Shown here: positions 1 through 7,125 of the stretch, piece after piece
Position numbering within the stretch: the first letter of the stretch is position 1
Layout of the letters: each line of letters opens with the position of its first letter
Assembly (NCBI GenBank): GCA_002304785.1
Contig: DBMG01000193.1
Coordinates: forward strand, 4,828 to 27,044
DNA length: 22,217 nt
Direction: 5' to 3'
Origin: Candidatus Accumulibacter sp. UBA704
GTDB lineage: Bacteria > Pseudomonadota > Gammaproteobacteria > Burkholderiales > Rhodocyclaceae
The notes under the pieces: model-generated
What the model saw: the letters and a program-made list of their open reading frames with translations, nothing else
Told to the model about the DNA's origin: nothing
Database searches by the model: none
Made by a program: the position numbers and the translations under genes

Positions 1-1125
1 TTCGAGAAGCTCGCCGCCGAGGCCGATCTGGTGATCGTCGAGGGGGCGGGGAGTGCGGCCGAGGTCAATCTGCGGGCCCGCGACATCGCCAACATGGGCT
101 TCGCCGAGGTCGTCGACTGCCCGGTGATCATCGTCGCCGACATCGATCGCGGCGGCGTCTTCGCCCACCTCGTCGGCACGCTCGAACTGCTCTCGCCGAG
201 CGAACAGGCGCGCGTCAAGGGCTTCGTCATCAACCGCTTCCGCGGCGACATGAGCCTGCTCGAATCCGGCCTGACTTGGCTGGAAGAGCGCACCGGCAAG
301 CCGGTGCTCGGCGTGCTGCCCTACCTGCATGGTCTGTACCTCGACGCCGAGGACGCCCTGCCGAAAGGCCAGGAGGCCAAGACAAACGCCAAATTGCGCG
401 TCATTGCCCCGGCCTACCCGCGCATTTCCAACCACAACGACCTCGACCCGCTGCGTTTCCACCCTGACGTCGATTTCCGCTTCGTCGGCCCCCACGATGC
501 CGTTCCCTCCTGCGACCTGATCGTGCTGCCCGGTTCCAAAGCCGTGCAAGCCGACCTCAACTGGCTGCGCACGATGGGCTGGGAGGAAGCGATCCGCCGC
601 CACCTGCGCTACGGCGGCAAGGTCATCGGCATCTGCGGCGGCCTGCAGATGCTTGGCACGAAGCTCAACGACCCGCTTGGCCTCGAAGGCGCGCCGGGCA
701 GTGCGCCGGGCCTCGGACTGCTCGACTACGAGACGACGCTGGCGGCGGAAAAGAATCTGGAGAACGTCAGCGGCATGCTGACACTACCCGGCACGCCAGC
801 CATTGCCGGCTACCGCATCCACATGGGAGTAACGCACGGCCCGGCGATGCAACGCCCGTCGACACGTCTGGCCGAAACGCCGGAAGGCGCAATTTCCGAA
901 GACGGCCAGATCCTCGCCACTTACTGCCACGGCCTTTTCGACCAGCCGGAAGCACTCAATGCCCTGCTCGAATGGGCCGGCCACAAGCCCAGCGCCTCCT
1001 TTGATCCCAACGAGCGCCGCGAACGCGACCTCGACCGGCTGGCCGACGCCGTCGAACAACATATGGACCTGGCACGGCTCGCCGAGTGGCTGCCCGCCCT
1101 GAGAACCCCCAAGGAGACCCTTTAA
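1..1125 (+). CDS. cobQ: Cobyric acid synthase CobQ, 5'-truncated by the window edge
   Basis: Glutamine-dependent amidation of side chains b, d, e and g of adenosylcobyrinic acid a,c-diamide to give cobyric acid, in the cytoplasm. The frame is open from base 1, so the gene begins outside the window; 374 residues are present, and full-length CobQ is usually about 480-490, so roughly the first 110 (including the P-loop) are missing. The visible part starts in the synthetase domain (VIVEGAGS, then ADIDRGGVFA) and continues into the class I glutamine amidotransferase domain: the nucleophile lies in GICGGLQMLG (Cys212 of the visible part) and the catalytic His in ATYCHGLF (His310). It ends with TAA at 1123-1125, which overlaps the next gene by one base. 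Family assignment is firm. It fits the cobU, cobT, cobS and cobC genes that follow. Confidence 0.96.
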   Translation, partial: FEKLAAEADLVIVEGAGSAAEVNLRARDIANMGFAEVVDCPVIIVADIDRGGVFAHLVGTLELLSPSEQARVKGFVINRFRGDMSLLESGLTWLEERTGKPVLGVLPYLHGLYLDAEDALPKGQEAKTNAKLRVIAPAYPRISNHNDLDPLRFHPDVDFRFVGPHDAVPSCDLIVLPGSKAVQADLNWLRTMGWEEAIRRHLRYGGKVIGICGGLQMLGTKLNDPLGLEGAPGSAPGLGLLDYETTLAAEKNLENVSGMLTLPGTPAIAGYRIHMGVTHGPAMQRPSTRLAETPEGAISEDGQILATYCHGLFDQPEALNALLEWAGHKPSASFDPNERRERDLDRLADAVEQHMDLARLAEWLPALRTPKETL

Positions 1126-1289
1126 TGAAAAGCCGTTTCAACGGACTGCTCTTGATCGTGATCGGCGGCGTCGCGCTGGCCTACAACCTCGGCTACCTGC
1201 GCTTCGACCTGGGCCATTTGTTTCGCACCTGGTGGCCGGTCATTCCCATCGTCGTCGGGATTGGGTTCTTCTTTTCTTCCAGCAGGTAA
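1125..1289 (+). CDS. Small two-helix membrane protein, LiaI/DUF5668-like
   Basis: A 54-residue hydrophobic peptide of unknown function. The ATG at 1125 overlaps the cobQ stop (TAATG), and an AAGGAG ribosome binding site at 1111-1116 sits at good spacing, so translation is probably coupled to cobQ. An in-frame start further upstream would only read the end of cobQ out of frame. The sequence has two membrane segments, about residues 6-20 (GLLLIVIGGVALAYNLGYL region) and 33-50 (WWPVIPIVVGIGFFF). The pattern of a helix, a short loop ending in WWP, then a second helix resembles the LiaI-LiaF-like transmembrane region (DUF5668), seen in small envelope-stress-related membrane proteins. The resemblance is by eye and the function cannot be given. 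The peptide ends 20 bases before the convergent TRAP-type gene. Confidence 0.75.
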   Translation: MKSRFNGLLLIVIGGVALAYNLGYLRFDLGHLFRTWWPVIPIVVGIGFFFSSSR

Positions 1290-1309
1290 TTTCAGTTGCG
1301 GAGGCCGGT

Positions 1310-2302
1310 TCAGCGTTTGCGCCGCGCCGCTTCAACGGCCCTGAGCGCTTCGGCGTAGCGCGGCGTCTCCTCGTCGACCAGCTTTTTCACTGCTCTCCTG
1401 AACGGCTCGAAATCCTCCACCCTGACGACTTCGACGCCGGCTTTCACCAGCGTTTCCAGTGCTTCAGCCTCGAAGGCGTCCCACCGTTCGCGCTGGAAGG
1501 CCACCGATTCCTGGGCGGCGCGCCTGATGGCATCGCGCTGTTCGGCGCTCATCCGGTCCCACACTACCTTGCTCATGAACAACACCTCGGGCAGGCGCAG
1601 GTGTTCGTTCAGCAGGTAGTACCGCGCGAAACGGTAATGCCCCAGCGCGAGCAGTGATGGCGCGTTGTTTTCGGCGCCATCGATGGAGCCGTTCTCCAAG
1701 GCGCCGGGAACCTGTCCGGTACCCAGAGGCACGGGGTCACCCCCCAGCATCTGGACCATTCTCATGATGAGCGGATTGGATTGCGTGCGGATCCTGAGCC
1801 CTTTCAGATTGGCCAACCCCTTCAACGGCTTCCGCGCGTAGAACGAGCGGGCTCCGGCGTCGTACCAGCACAAACCGACCAGCCCGGACGAAGCGAGTTC
1901 ATCGAGCATCTTGCGACCGTAGGGCCCCTCGAGGAAACGCCACAGGTGCCGCTGCGATTCAAACAGATAGGGCAGGCCGAACACATTCAGCCGCGCATTG
2001 AACGCTCCGAGCGCGCCCGTCGACACGCGAGCAAAGGCAATCGTGCCTTTCTGCACCATCTCGACTGCCGTTCTTTCATTGCCCGTGATCTCTCCGTCCG
2101 GAAACACCGTGACGTTCAGCGTGCCATGCGAATACGTGTGGGCGAGTCTGGCGAACTCTTCGACAGCCAGTTCCGTCGGATATCCCCGGCGATGGACCTC
2201 GGCCAAGCCAAGTTCGGTCTGCGCCAGCGCCCCTCTTCCCAACCAGGCGGACAGCAGCAGGCCGCAGAATAGCCGGAGGCAGAAAGCGATCATGTGGCGC
2301 AC
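1310..2302 (-). CDS. dctP: TRAP transporter solute-binding protein, DctP family (orphan)
   Basis: Periplasmic binding protein of a tripartite ATP-independent (TRAP) transporter, a class that captures organic acids such as C4-dicarboxylates. The 330-residue length is typical. An N-terminal signal peptide (FCLRLFCGLLLSAWLGRGALAQ, cleavage near residue 28) is clear. Family hallmarks are GLRIRTQSNPLIMRM, whose second Arg normally pairs with the substrate carboxylate, and SIDGAENNAPSLLALGHYRFARYY. The start is uncertain: GTG at 2302 or the in-frame ATG at 2293, which gives a more usual signal peptide; neither has a clear Shine-Dalgarno sequence. It lies 8-17 bases after the universal stress gene in the same direction. 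No DctQ or DctM membrane subunits are present in the window, so the partner is elsewhere or it has another role, such as sensing. The ligand cannot be told from sequence. Confidence 0.9.
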   Translation of the reverse strand: MRHMIAFCLRLFCGLLLSAWLGRGALAQTELGLAEVHRRGYPTELAVEEFARLAHTYSHGTLNVTVFPDGEITGNERTAVEMVQKGTIAFARVSTGALGAFNARLNVFGLPYLFESQRHLWRFLEGPYGRKMLDELASSGLVGLCWYDAGARSFYARKPLKGLANLKGLRIRTQSNPLIMRMVQMLGGDPVPLGTGQVPGALENGSIDGAENNAPSLLALGHYRFARYYLLNEHLRLPEVLFMSKVVWDRMSAEQRDAIRRAAQESVAFQRERWDAFEAEALETLVKAGVEVVRVEDFEPFRRAVKKLVDEETPRYAEALRAVEAARRKR

Positions 2303-2310
2303 AGGGGGAT

Positions 2311-2760
2311 TCAGGAGCGTACCAGGAACAGCGAGATCCCCGCTTTCCGGACCAGTTGCTCGGCGATACTACCGCCAAGCAGGCGCTCGACAGCCTGGCT
2401 GGCATGCACGCCGACGATCAGCAGATCGGCCTGCCATTCAGCGGCGGCGCGGGCGAGCAGTTCCGGCACATGTTCCGTCTCCGAATCGACCAAACGGATC
2501 TCCGTCTCGATGCCCTGCGCACGCGCCATGTCGGCCGCCTGCGTAAGAAATTCGGTGGCGCCGCTGCGCAGCGAATCCTCGATTGGACTGATGCCGTCGG
2601 GAAACACCACGCGAGCGAACTGCTGCGCGAGGATGGTGTCATCGAGGGCGTGGCAGAGGGCCAGTCGGGCTCCGAAGTTGCGAGCCATTTCGATACCCGT
2701 ATCGAGCACCTTGCCGGCAGCGAAATTGCTATCGATGGCCACCATGATGCGCTGGTACAT
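2311..2760 (-). CDS. Universal stress protein, UspA family
   Basis: A single-domain cytoplasmic Usp of 149 residues, the usual size. It begins MYQRIMVAIDSNFAAGKVLD, the standard first beta strand and acidic residue of the fold. The C-terminal nucleotide loop is GVHASQAVERLLGGSIAEQL (117-136). In ATP-binding Usps this reads G-x2-G-x9-G-S/T; here the second glycine is Ala120, while Gly130-Ser131 are kept, so ATP binding may be weakened. A good ribosome binding site (AAGGGAG) lies just before the ATG. The gene starts 18 bases after the end of cobU and is followed 8-17 bases later by the TRAP-type gene, so the three probably share a transcript. Physiological role is not predictable; such proteins respond to starvation, energy or redox stress. 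Confidence 0.92.
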   Translation of the reverse strand: MYQRIMVAIDSNFAAGKVLDTGIEMARNFGARLALCHALDDTILAQQFARVVFPDGISPIEDSLRSGATEFLTQAADMARAQGIETEIRLVDSETEHVPELLARAAAEWQADLLIVGVHASQAVERLLGGSIAEQLVRKAGISLFLVRS

Positions 2761-2778
2761 GGCAACTCCCTTCGCGTT

Positions 2779-3336
2779 CTACGCGGTTGTCGGCTTCAAG
2801 GTCAGGGGCAACCCCGCGGCCACCAGCGTGACGCGTTCACAAACGACCGCCACCCGCTGGTTCAGCCGCCCCTGTTCGTCGGCGAACAGGCGCGAGACGG
2901 CGTGCATGGGCACGATTCCCCAACCCACCTCATTCGAGACCATGATGATCCTTCCCGGCAATTGCGGCAAGGTGTCGACCAGCGACTGCATTTCATCGCG
3001 GAACAGTCGGCAATCCACCGCTTCACCGGCTTCGGCCTGACGCGCCGCATCGCCCGCAAAGAGGACGTTGGACAACCACAAAGTCAGGCAGTCAACCAGC
3101 AGGCAGACATCCGGCGCGGCGTGTTGTCGCAACGTTGCCGCCAGGTCGAGCGGGGATTCGACCAGCCCCCACGACGCCGGCCGGCGCGCGCGGTGATGTG
3201 CGATGCGCCGCTGCATTTCCCCGTCGAGGGCCTGCGCCGTGGCCACATAAACGACGTGCAGCCCGCTTTCCGCTGCCCGTTTTTCGGCCAGCGCACTCTT
3301 GCCCGATCGGGCTCCACCAAAGATCAGTTCTCTCAT
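2779..3336 (-). CDS. cobU: Adenosylcobinamide kinase / adenosylcobinamide-phosphate guanylyltransferase
   Basis: Bifunctional cytoplasmic enzyme (CobU, also called CobP) that phosphorylates adenosylcobinamide and then transfers GMP to make adenosyl-GDP-cobinamide, the substrate for CobS. The 185-residue length is normal. The P-loop is GGARSGKS (residues 7-14). The guanylylated histidine of Salmonella CobU (His46 in IQHHK) corresponds to the RIAHHRARRP stretch here (His47/His48). LLVDCLTLWLSN and SNEVGWGIVP are further family signatures, followed by GRLNQRVA. The ATG at 3336 is the only sensible start. It faces cobT, with 89 bases between the two starts, and heads an unusual minus-strand group with a universal stress gene and an orphan TRAP-type gene. 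Confidence 0.96.
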   Translation of the reverse strand: MRELIFGGARSGKSALAEKRAAESGLHVVYVATAQALDGEMQRRIAHHRARRPASWGLVESPLDLAATLRQHAAPDVCLLVDCLTLWLSNVLFAGDAARQAEAGEAVDCRLFRDEMQSLVDTLPQLPGRIIMVSNEVGWGIVPMHAVSRLFADEQGRLNQRVAVVCERVTLVAAGLPLTLKPTTA

Positions 3337-3366
3337 GCGTGAAAGCTTAGCATGGGAGGCGCGGCG

Positions 3367-3399
3367 TATAATTGCGGCTTTCCGCCAGTCCCCTGGCGG
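3367..3399 (+). promoter_or_regulatory. Probable cobT promoter (-10 element) and leader hairpin
   Basis: A perfect TATAAT lies at 3367-3372, with no convincing -35 hexamer at the right distance (AGCTTA at 3344-3349 is the 17-base-spaced candidate). A start near 3379 would place a perfect 7-bp GC-rich hairpin, CCGCCAG (3382-3388) / CTGGCGG (3393-3399) with a TCCC loop, almost at the 5' end of the mRNA. No T-run follows, so it is not a terminator. No B12-box-like cobalamin riboswitch is visible in this short leader. Confidence 0.5.
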
Positions 3400-3425
3400 C
3401 CTTTGCCACCATTGTCACGTTCCCG

Positions 3426-4472
3426 ATGAACTTCACGATTCCCCCGCTCGACACCGCGCTCGACAAGGCTCTTCAGCAGAAGATCGACAACAAGACCAAG
3501 CCGCTCGGCTCGCTGGGTGTTCTCGAGAAAATCGCCTTGCATGTGGGCCGCATTCAGCAGACGCTGTCGCCGCGATTCACCCGCCCTTGCAACCTGATTT
3601 TTGCCGCCGACCACGGCGCCGCCAAATCCGGCCTGTCTGCCTACCCGCAGGATGTCACGTGGCAGATGGTGGAGAATTTCCTGGCCGGCGGCGCCGGCGC
3701 CAATGTCTTCGCCCGCCAGCATGGATTGGCCGTCAAGGTGATCGATGCCGGCGTGGTGCATGATTTCGGCAAGCGGAACGACTTGATCGACGCCAAGATC
3801 TCGTCCGAGGGCACGCGAAGCTACCTCGTCGAGCCGGCCATGACACGCGCACAATGCTGCGCTGCGATCGGGAAAGGCGCGGAAATCGTGCGCGGGCTGG
3901 CCACTGAAGGCTGCAACGTTCTGGTGGTTGGCGAAGTGGGTATCGGCAACACGGCGTCGGCGTCGTTGCTGACGCACGTGTTCACCCGCACGCCACTGGT
4001 CGACTGCGTGGGCCGCGGGACGGGGCTGAACGACGCCGGCCTGGCGCGTAAGCGCGCTTTGCTGGCGCAGGCCGTCGAACGGGCAAAACTGCCGGCCGAT
4101 GCCGATGCCGTGACCGTACTGGCGGAATTCGGCGGGTTCGAGATCGCCATGATGGCCGGCGCGCTGCTGGCCGGCGCCGAAAACCGGATGACCCTGCTGA
4201 TCGACGGATTCATCGCCACCTCTGCGCTGCTGGCAGCGTCGCGCATTGAACCGAACATCCGGGATTACTGCATTTTCTGCCACCGTTCGGCAGAACCGGG
4301 CCATCAGGCACAGGTCCACGACCTCGGTGGCGAACCGCTGCTCGACCTGGGCTTGCGCCTGGGCGAAGGCACTGGCGCCACGATCGCTTACCCGCTGGTC
4401 TGCTCGGCGCTGGCTTTCCTCAACGACATGGCCAGTTTCGATTCAGCCGGCGTGAGCACAATCATTACCTGA
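3426..4472 (+). CDS. cobT: Nicotinate-nucleotide:dimethylbenzimidazole phosphoribosyltransferase
   Basis: Activates the lower ligand: transfers phosphoribose from nicotinate mononucleotide to 5,6-dimethylbenzimidazole, giving alpha-ribazole 5'-phosphate. From the ATG at 3426 the protein has 348 residues, the usual CobT length, and begins MNFTIPPLDTALDKALQQKI; a longer frame from a TTG at 3372 adds unrelated residues that overlap the promoter. Hallmarks: NKTKPLGSLGVLE (22-34), FAADHGAAKSGLSAYP (59-74), VGEVGIGNTASAS (168-180) and RLGEGTGATIA (311-321) carrying the catalytic Glu314. No clear Shine-Dalgarno sequence precedes the ATG. It is the first gene of cobT-cobS-cobC-midA, with cobS starting 9 bases after its stop. 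Confidence 0.96.
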   Translation: MNFTIPPLDTALDKALQQKIDNKTKPLGSLGVLEKIALHVGRIQQTLSPRFTRPCNLIFAADHGAAKSGLSAYPQDVTWQMVENFLAGGAGANVFARQHGLAVKVIDAGVVHDFGKRNDLIDAKISSEGTRSYLVEPAMTRAQCCAAIGKGAEIVRGLATEGCNVLVVGEVGIGNTASASLLTHVFTRTPLVDCVGRGTGLNDAGLARKRALLAQAVERAKLPADADAVTVLAEFGGFEIAMMAGALLAGAENRMTLLIDGFIATSALLAASRIEPNIRDYCIFCHRSAEPGHQAQVHDLGGEPLLDLGLRLGEGTGATIAYPLVCSALAFLNDMASFDSAGVSTIIT

Positions 4473-4481
4473 GCGCCAATC

Positions 4482-5237
4482 ATGTCCACACGCTCGGAAC
4501 TGGAGACCTTCCTCGGAGCCGTCCGCTTCTTTACCCGATTGCCGGTTCCCGGCACAATCGGCCAGGATAGCGTCGCCCTGGAGCGGGCGATACGCTACTT
4601 CCCGGCAGTTGGCTTGATCATCGGAGCGCTGGCCGGCCTCGCCTTCGCCATCACCTCGTTCTTCTGGCCGAAAACACTCGCGGTACTGGCCGCCATGGGA
4701 ACCGCCATCATGGTTACCGGCGCCCTGCACGAGGATGGCTGGAGCGACATGGTCGACGGCTTCGGCGGCGGCTGGGACCGGGAAAAGGTCTTGGCCATCA
4801 TGCGCGATTCGTGTATCGGCAGCTTCGGCTCAGTGGCCCTGGCCATGATGCTGCTGGTACGCTTCTTCGCGCTGATCGAAATCGACATGCTGCTGGTACC
4901 GGTCGCGCTGATCGCGGGACATGCCGTCTCGCGGCTGTGCTCGACCTTCGTCCTCCACACGCTCGACTATGCCCGTCCTGAGGGAAAGGCCAAGCCGTTC
5001 AGCAACCAACTCAGTAAAGGTGATCTGGTTTTCGCCACGGTTTCAGCCGTCCTGCCGGTATTGCTCCTGTCGCCGTCGCAGTTCATCCCCGGTCTCATCC
5101 TCGCCGCTCTCGCCACGGCCTGGCTGGCGCGCCTGTTCAAGAGGAAGATCGGCGGCTATACCGGCGATTGCCTCGGAGCGGTCCAGCAGTTCTCGGAAGT
5201 GGCGTTCTACTGCGGCCTGTTGTGCAAGTTTTCCTGA
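4482..5237 (+). CDS. cobS: Adenosylcobinamide-GDP ribazoletransferase (cobalamin-5'-phosphate synthase)
   Basis: Inner-membrane enzyme that joins adenosyl-GDP-cobinamide with alpha-ribazole (or its phosphate) to form adenosylcobalamin (phosphate). The protein has 251 residues and several membrane helices (about 42-60, 63-82, 113-132, 134-150, 184-215). Conserved motifs are FFTRLPVPG (16-24), HEDGWSDMVDGFGGG (83-97), which carries the metal-binding acidic residues, and GGYTGDCLGAVQQFSE (224-239). The usual HEDGLADxADGFGGG is slightly altered to GWSDMVDG, but the acidic positions are kept. The start follows the cobT stop by 9 bases. Its last 16 bases overlap the beginning of cobC. Confidence 0.96.
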   Translation: MSTRSELETFLGAVRFFTRLPVPGTIGQDSVALERAIRYFPAVGLIIGALAGLAFAITSFFWPKTLAVLAAMGTAIMVTGALHEDGWSDMVDGFGGGWDREKVLAIMRDSCIGSFGSVALAMMLLVRFFALIEIDMLLVPVALIAGHAVSRLCSTFVLHTLDYARPEGKAKPFSNQLSKGDLVFATVSAVLPVLLLSPSQFIPGLILAALATAWLARLFKRKIGGYTGDCLGAVQQFSEVAFYCGLLCKFS

Positions 5238-5749
5238 TCCGCCATCCGCGCCCGATCGTCGGGCCGGGAGTCTGTTATGGCCGGCTCGATGTCGATTGTT
5301 ACGCCGCCGCGGCCGTCGCAAATAGCCTGAAACCGTTGCTGCCGCTCGGCACTCCCGTTTTTTCCAGCCCTTTGCGGCGCGCCAGGCAACTGGCCGAAGC
5401 GCTTTCGCCGAATGTCATCGTAGACGAGCGCCTGAGCGAGATCGATTTCGGCGAATGGGAAGGCCGGCGCTGGGATGACATCGACCACCAGCAACTCGAT
5501 GCCTGGGCCGGCGACGTCCTCGGCTTCACGCCGCCCGGCGGCGAATCGGTCGCCGCGCTGCAGCGTCGGGCGCTCGACTTCGCCGCTTCGCTGGAACAAT
5601 CGGACGTCGCAATCGTCACGCACGCCGGAGTCATGCGCGCACTGGTGGGTCATTGGCGAGGACTGCCGGTCGCCGAATGGTCGCAACTCGCATTCGAGTT
5701 CGGCGGGCTGGTGCGACTTGAAATTGAGGAAGGAGTCGCCCGACCATGA
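5222..5749 (+). CDS. cobC: Alpha-ribazole phosphatase, histidine phosphatase superfamily
   Basis: Removes the 5'-phosphate of alpha-ribazole phosphate (or of cobalamin 5'-phosphate) in nucleotide loop assembly. I chose the GTG at 5222, inside the end of cobS, because it puts the core motif at the expected position: VQVFLIRHPRP, with the phospho-accepting His8. This gives 175 residues, normal for the family. Other signatures are FSSPLRRARQLAEAL (47-61), LSEIDFGEWEGR (71-82) and IVTHAGVMRAL with the second catalytic His134. The form RHP instead of RHG after the catalytic histidine recurs in betaproteobacterial CobC as far as I recall. Translation is probably coupled to cobS, and the stop overlaps the next start by four bases (ATGA). 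Confidence 0.92.
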   Translation: MQVFLIRHPRPIVGPGVCYGRLDVDCYAAAAVANSLKPLLPLGTPVFSSPLRRARQLAEALSPNVIVDERLSEIDFGEWEGRRWDDIDHQQLDAWAGDVLGFTPPGGESVAALQRRALDFAASLEQSDVAIVTHAGVMRALVGHWRGLPVAEWSQLAFEFGGLVRLEIEEGVARP

Positions 5750-6915
5750 CCTTGCCCCGGCCCGATGCCGATGCCCGGCAAGCCAGCGACGTACTGGTCA
5801 CCCGCATTCGTGACGAAATTGGGGCACGTGGCGACTGGATCGGCTTCGACCGCTTCATGGAAATGGCGCTGTATACGCCCGGCCTCGGCTATTACGCGGG
5901 AGGAGCACACAAGTTCGGTCCGGCCGGGGACTTCGTCACCGCTCCGGAATTGACACCGCTTTTCTCGCAAACACTCGCCGCACAGGCACAGCAGATCCTG
6001 ATGCTCAGCGCACCGCACGTCATCGAAGTCGGTGCAGGTTCCGGGCGTCTGGCCGCCGATCTGCTGCTCGAACTCGAGGAGCGTTCCTGCCTTCCCGAGA
6101 GTTACCGCATCCTCGACCTTTCCGGAGAGTTGCGTGAGCGGCAATGGTCGACGATTTCCCGGCTCGCCCCGCATCTGCTCCAACGCATCGAATGGATTGA
6201 CCGCCTCCCCGGCCGGTTCGACGGACTGGTGCTGGCCAACGAACTGCTCGATGCCATGCCGGCGCATCTGGTGGTGTGGGGCAACGAGGAAGACCCCGGC
6301 CAGATTTTTGAACGCGGCGTCGCCTGGATCGGCGATGCGTTCGCCTGGAGCGACGCTCCAGCACAAGGGCGCGTTCTTGAACGCGCCCGGCAGATCGCCA
6401 GCGAGTGCGCGCTTCCGGTTGGCTACCTCAGCGAGATCGGTCTCGCGGCCATGGACTGGACGGCTTCGTGGGCGCGCATCCTCCGTCGGGGTGCGCTACT
6501 GCTTATCGACTACGGTTTCCCGCGGCACGAGTTCTACCACCCGCAACGCGCCGGAGGCACGCTGATGTGCCACTACCGCCACCACGCGCATGCCGAACCG
6601 TTCTTCCTGCCCGGCTTGCAGGACATCACGGCGCACGTCGACTTCACTGCAATCATCGAAGCCGGACACGAAGCAGGACTCGAGTTGCTAGGGTACACCA
6701 CGCAGGCCGCCTTTCTGCTCAACTGCGGCCTTACGCAAATGCTGTCGCGAATCCCGGCGCAACACGCCGAACGCTATCTGCCACACGCGCAAGCGGCACA
6801 GAAGCTGATTTCGCCCGCGGAAATGGGAGAGCTGTTCAAGGTGATGGCACTCGGCAAGGGCATCGAAGCGCCCCTCATGGGTTTCGCACTCGGCGACCGG
6901 AGCGCATCCCTGTAA
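5746..6915 (+). CDS. Class I SAM-dependent methyltransferase, MidA/NDUFAF7 (DUF185) family
   Basis: A 389-residue protein of the MidA family. The eukaryotic member NDUFAF7 dimethylates an arginine of the complex I subunit NDUFS2; the bacterial substrate is not established, so complex I is only a plausible target. Visible features: YTPGLGYYAGG (43-53), GDFVTAPELTPLFSQTLA (61-78), SAM-binding motif I VIEVGAGSGRLAADLL (92-107), ANELLDAMP (164-172), LLIDYGF (252-258), GTLMCHYRHH (271-280) and QDITAHVDF (292-300). The ATG overlaps the cobC stop (ATGA), so it is the last gene of the cobT-cobS-cobC operon although no role in cobalamin synthesis is known. A hairpin terminator follows 29 bases after the stop. 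Confidence 0.93.
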   Translation: MTLPRPDADARQASDVLVTRIRDEIGARGDWIGFDRFMEMALYTPGLGYYAGGAHKFGPAGDFVTAPELTPLFSQTLAAQAQQILMLSAPHVIEVGAGSGRLAADLLLELEERSCLPESYRILDLSGELRERQWSTISRLAPHLLQRIEWIDRLPGRFDGLVLANELLDAMPAHLVVWGNEEDPGQIFERGVAWIGDAFAWSDAPAQGRVLERARQIASECALPVGYLSEIGLAAMDWTASWARILRRGALLLIDYGFPRHEFYHPQRAGGTLMCHYRHHAHAEPFFLPGLQDITAHVDFTAIIEAGHEAGLELLGYTTQAAFLLNCGLTQMLSRIPAQHAERYLPHAQAAQKLISPAEMGELFKVMALGKGIEAPLMGFALGDRSASL

Positions 6916-6936
6916 TGCCGGCGACGCGGAGGGGCG

Positions 6937-6970
6937 AAAAAAAACCGGGGAAAACCCCCGGCCTTTTCTT
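6937..6970. terminator. Bidirectional rho-independent terminator between midA and frdD
   Basis: Stem CCGGGG (6945-6950) / CCCCGG (6956-6961) with a five-base loop. On the plus strand it is followed by CC and a T-rich tract (6964-6970) and would end the cob-midA operon. On the minus strand it is followed by eight T (the complement of 6937-6944) and would end frdABCD. Its place between convergent operons supports both roles. Confidence 0.85.
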
Positions 6971-6982
6971 GATTCGCGTTCA

Positions 6983-7074
6983 CCGGCCAAGGCCGGGAAC
7001 ATAGCATTGATTCTGAAGCACATTCAGGCGGACCCGGTGAAGGCTATAGTTTTAGTTTTGAATAGCCTTCACCG
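6983..7074. repeat. Three inverted repeats downstream of frdD, one a perfect 13-bp palindrome
   Basis: Between the terminator and the frdD stop lie CCGGCC/GGCCGG (6983-6988, 6991-6996), CTGAA/TTCAG (7013-7017, 7023-7027) and a perfect 13-bp pair CGGTGAAGGCTAT (7035-7047) / ATAGCCTTCACCG (7062-7074) with a 14-base T-rich loop that repeats AGTTTT. None is followed by a T-run on either strand. They lie in the expected 3' untranslated part of the frd mRNA. They may stabilise the transcript, bind a protein, or belong to a dispersed intergenic repeat; the sequence alone does not decide. No convincing reading frame is present here. Confidence 0.6.
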
Positions 7075-7125
7075 TATCTGTTTTCCGCCTTACACCCCCC
7101 AAACCCAACTACTCAAAACGAACGA

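Noticed and set aside
1290..1309. Terminator between the small membrane gene and the convergent TRAP-type gene
   Set aside because: Only 20 bases lie between the two stops and no stem with a T-run can be drawn.
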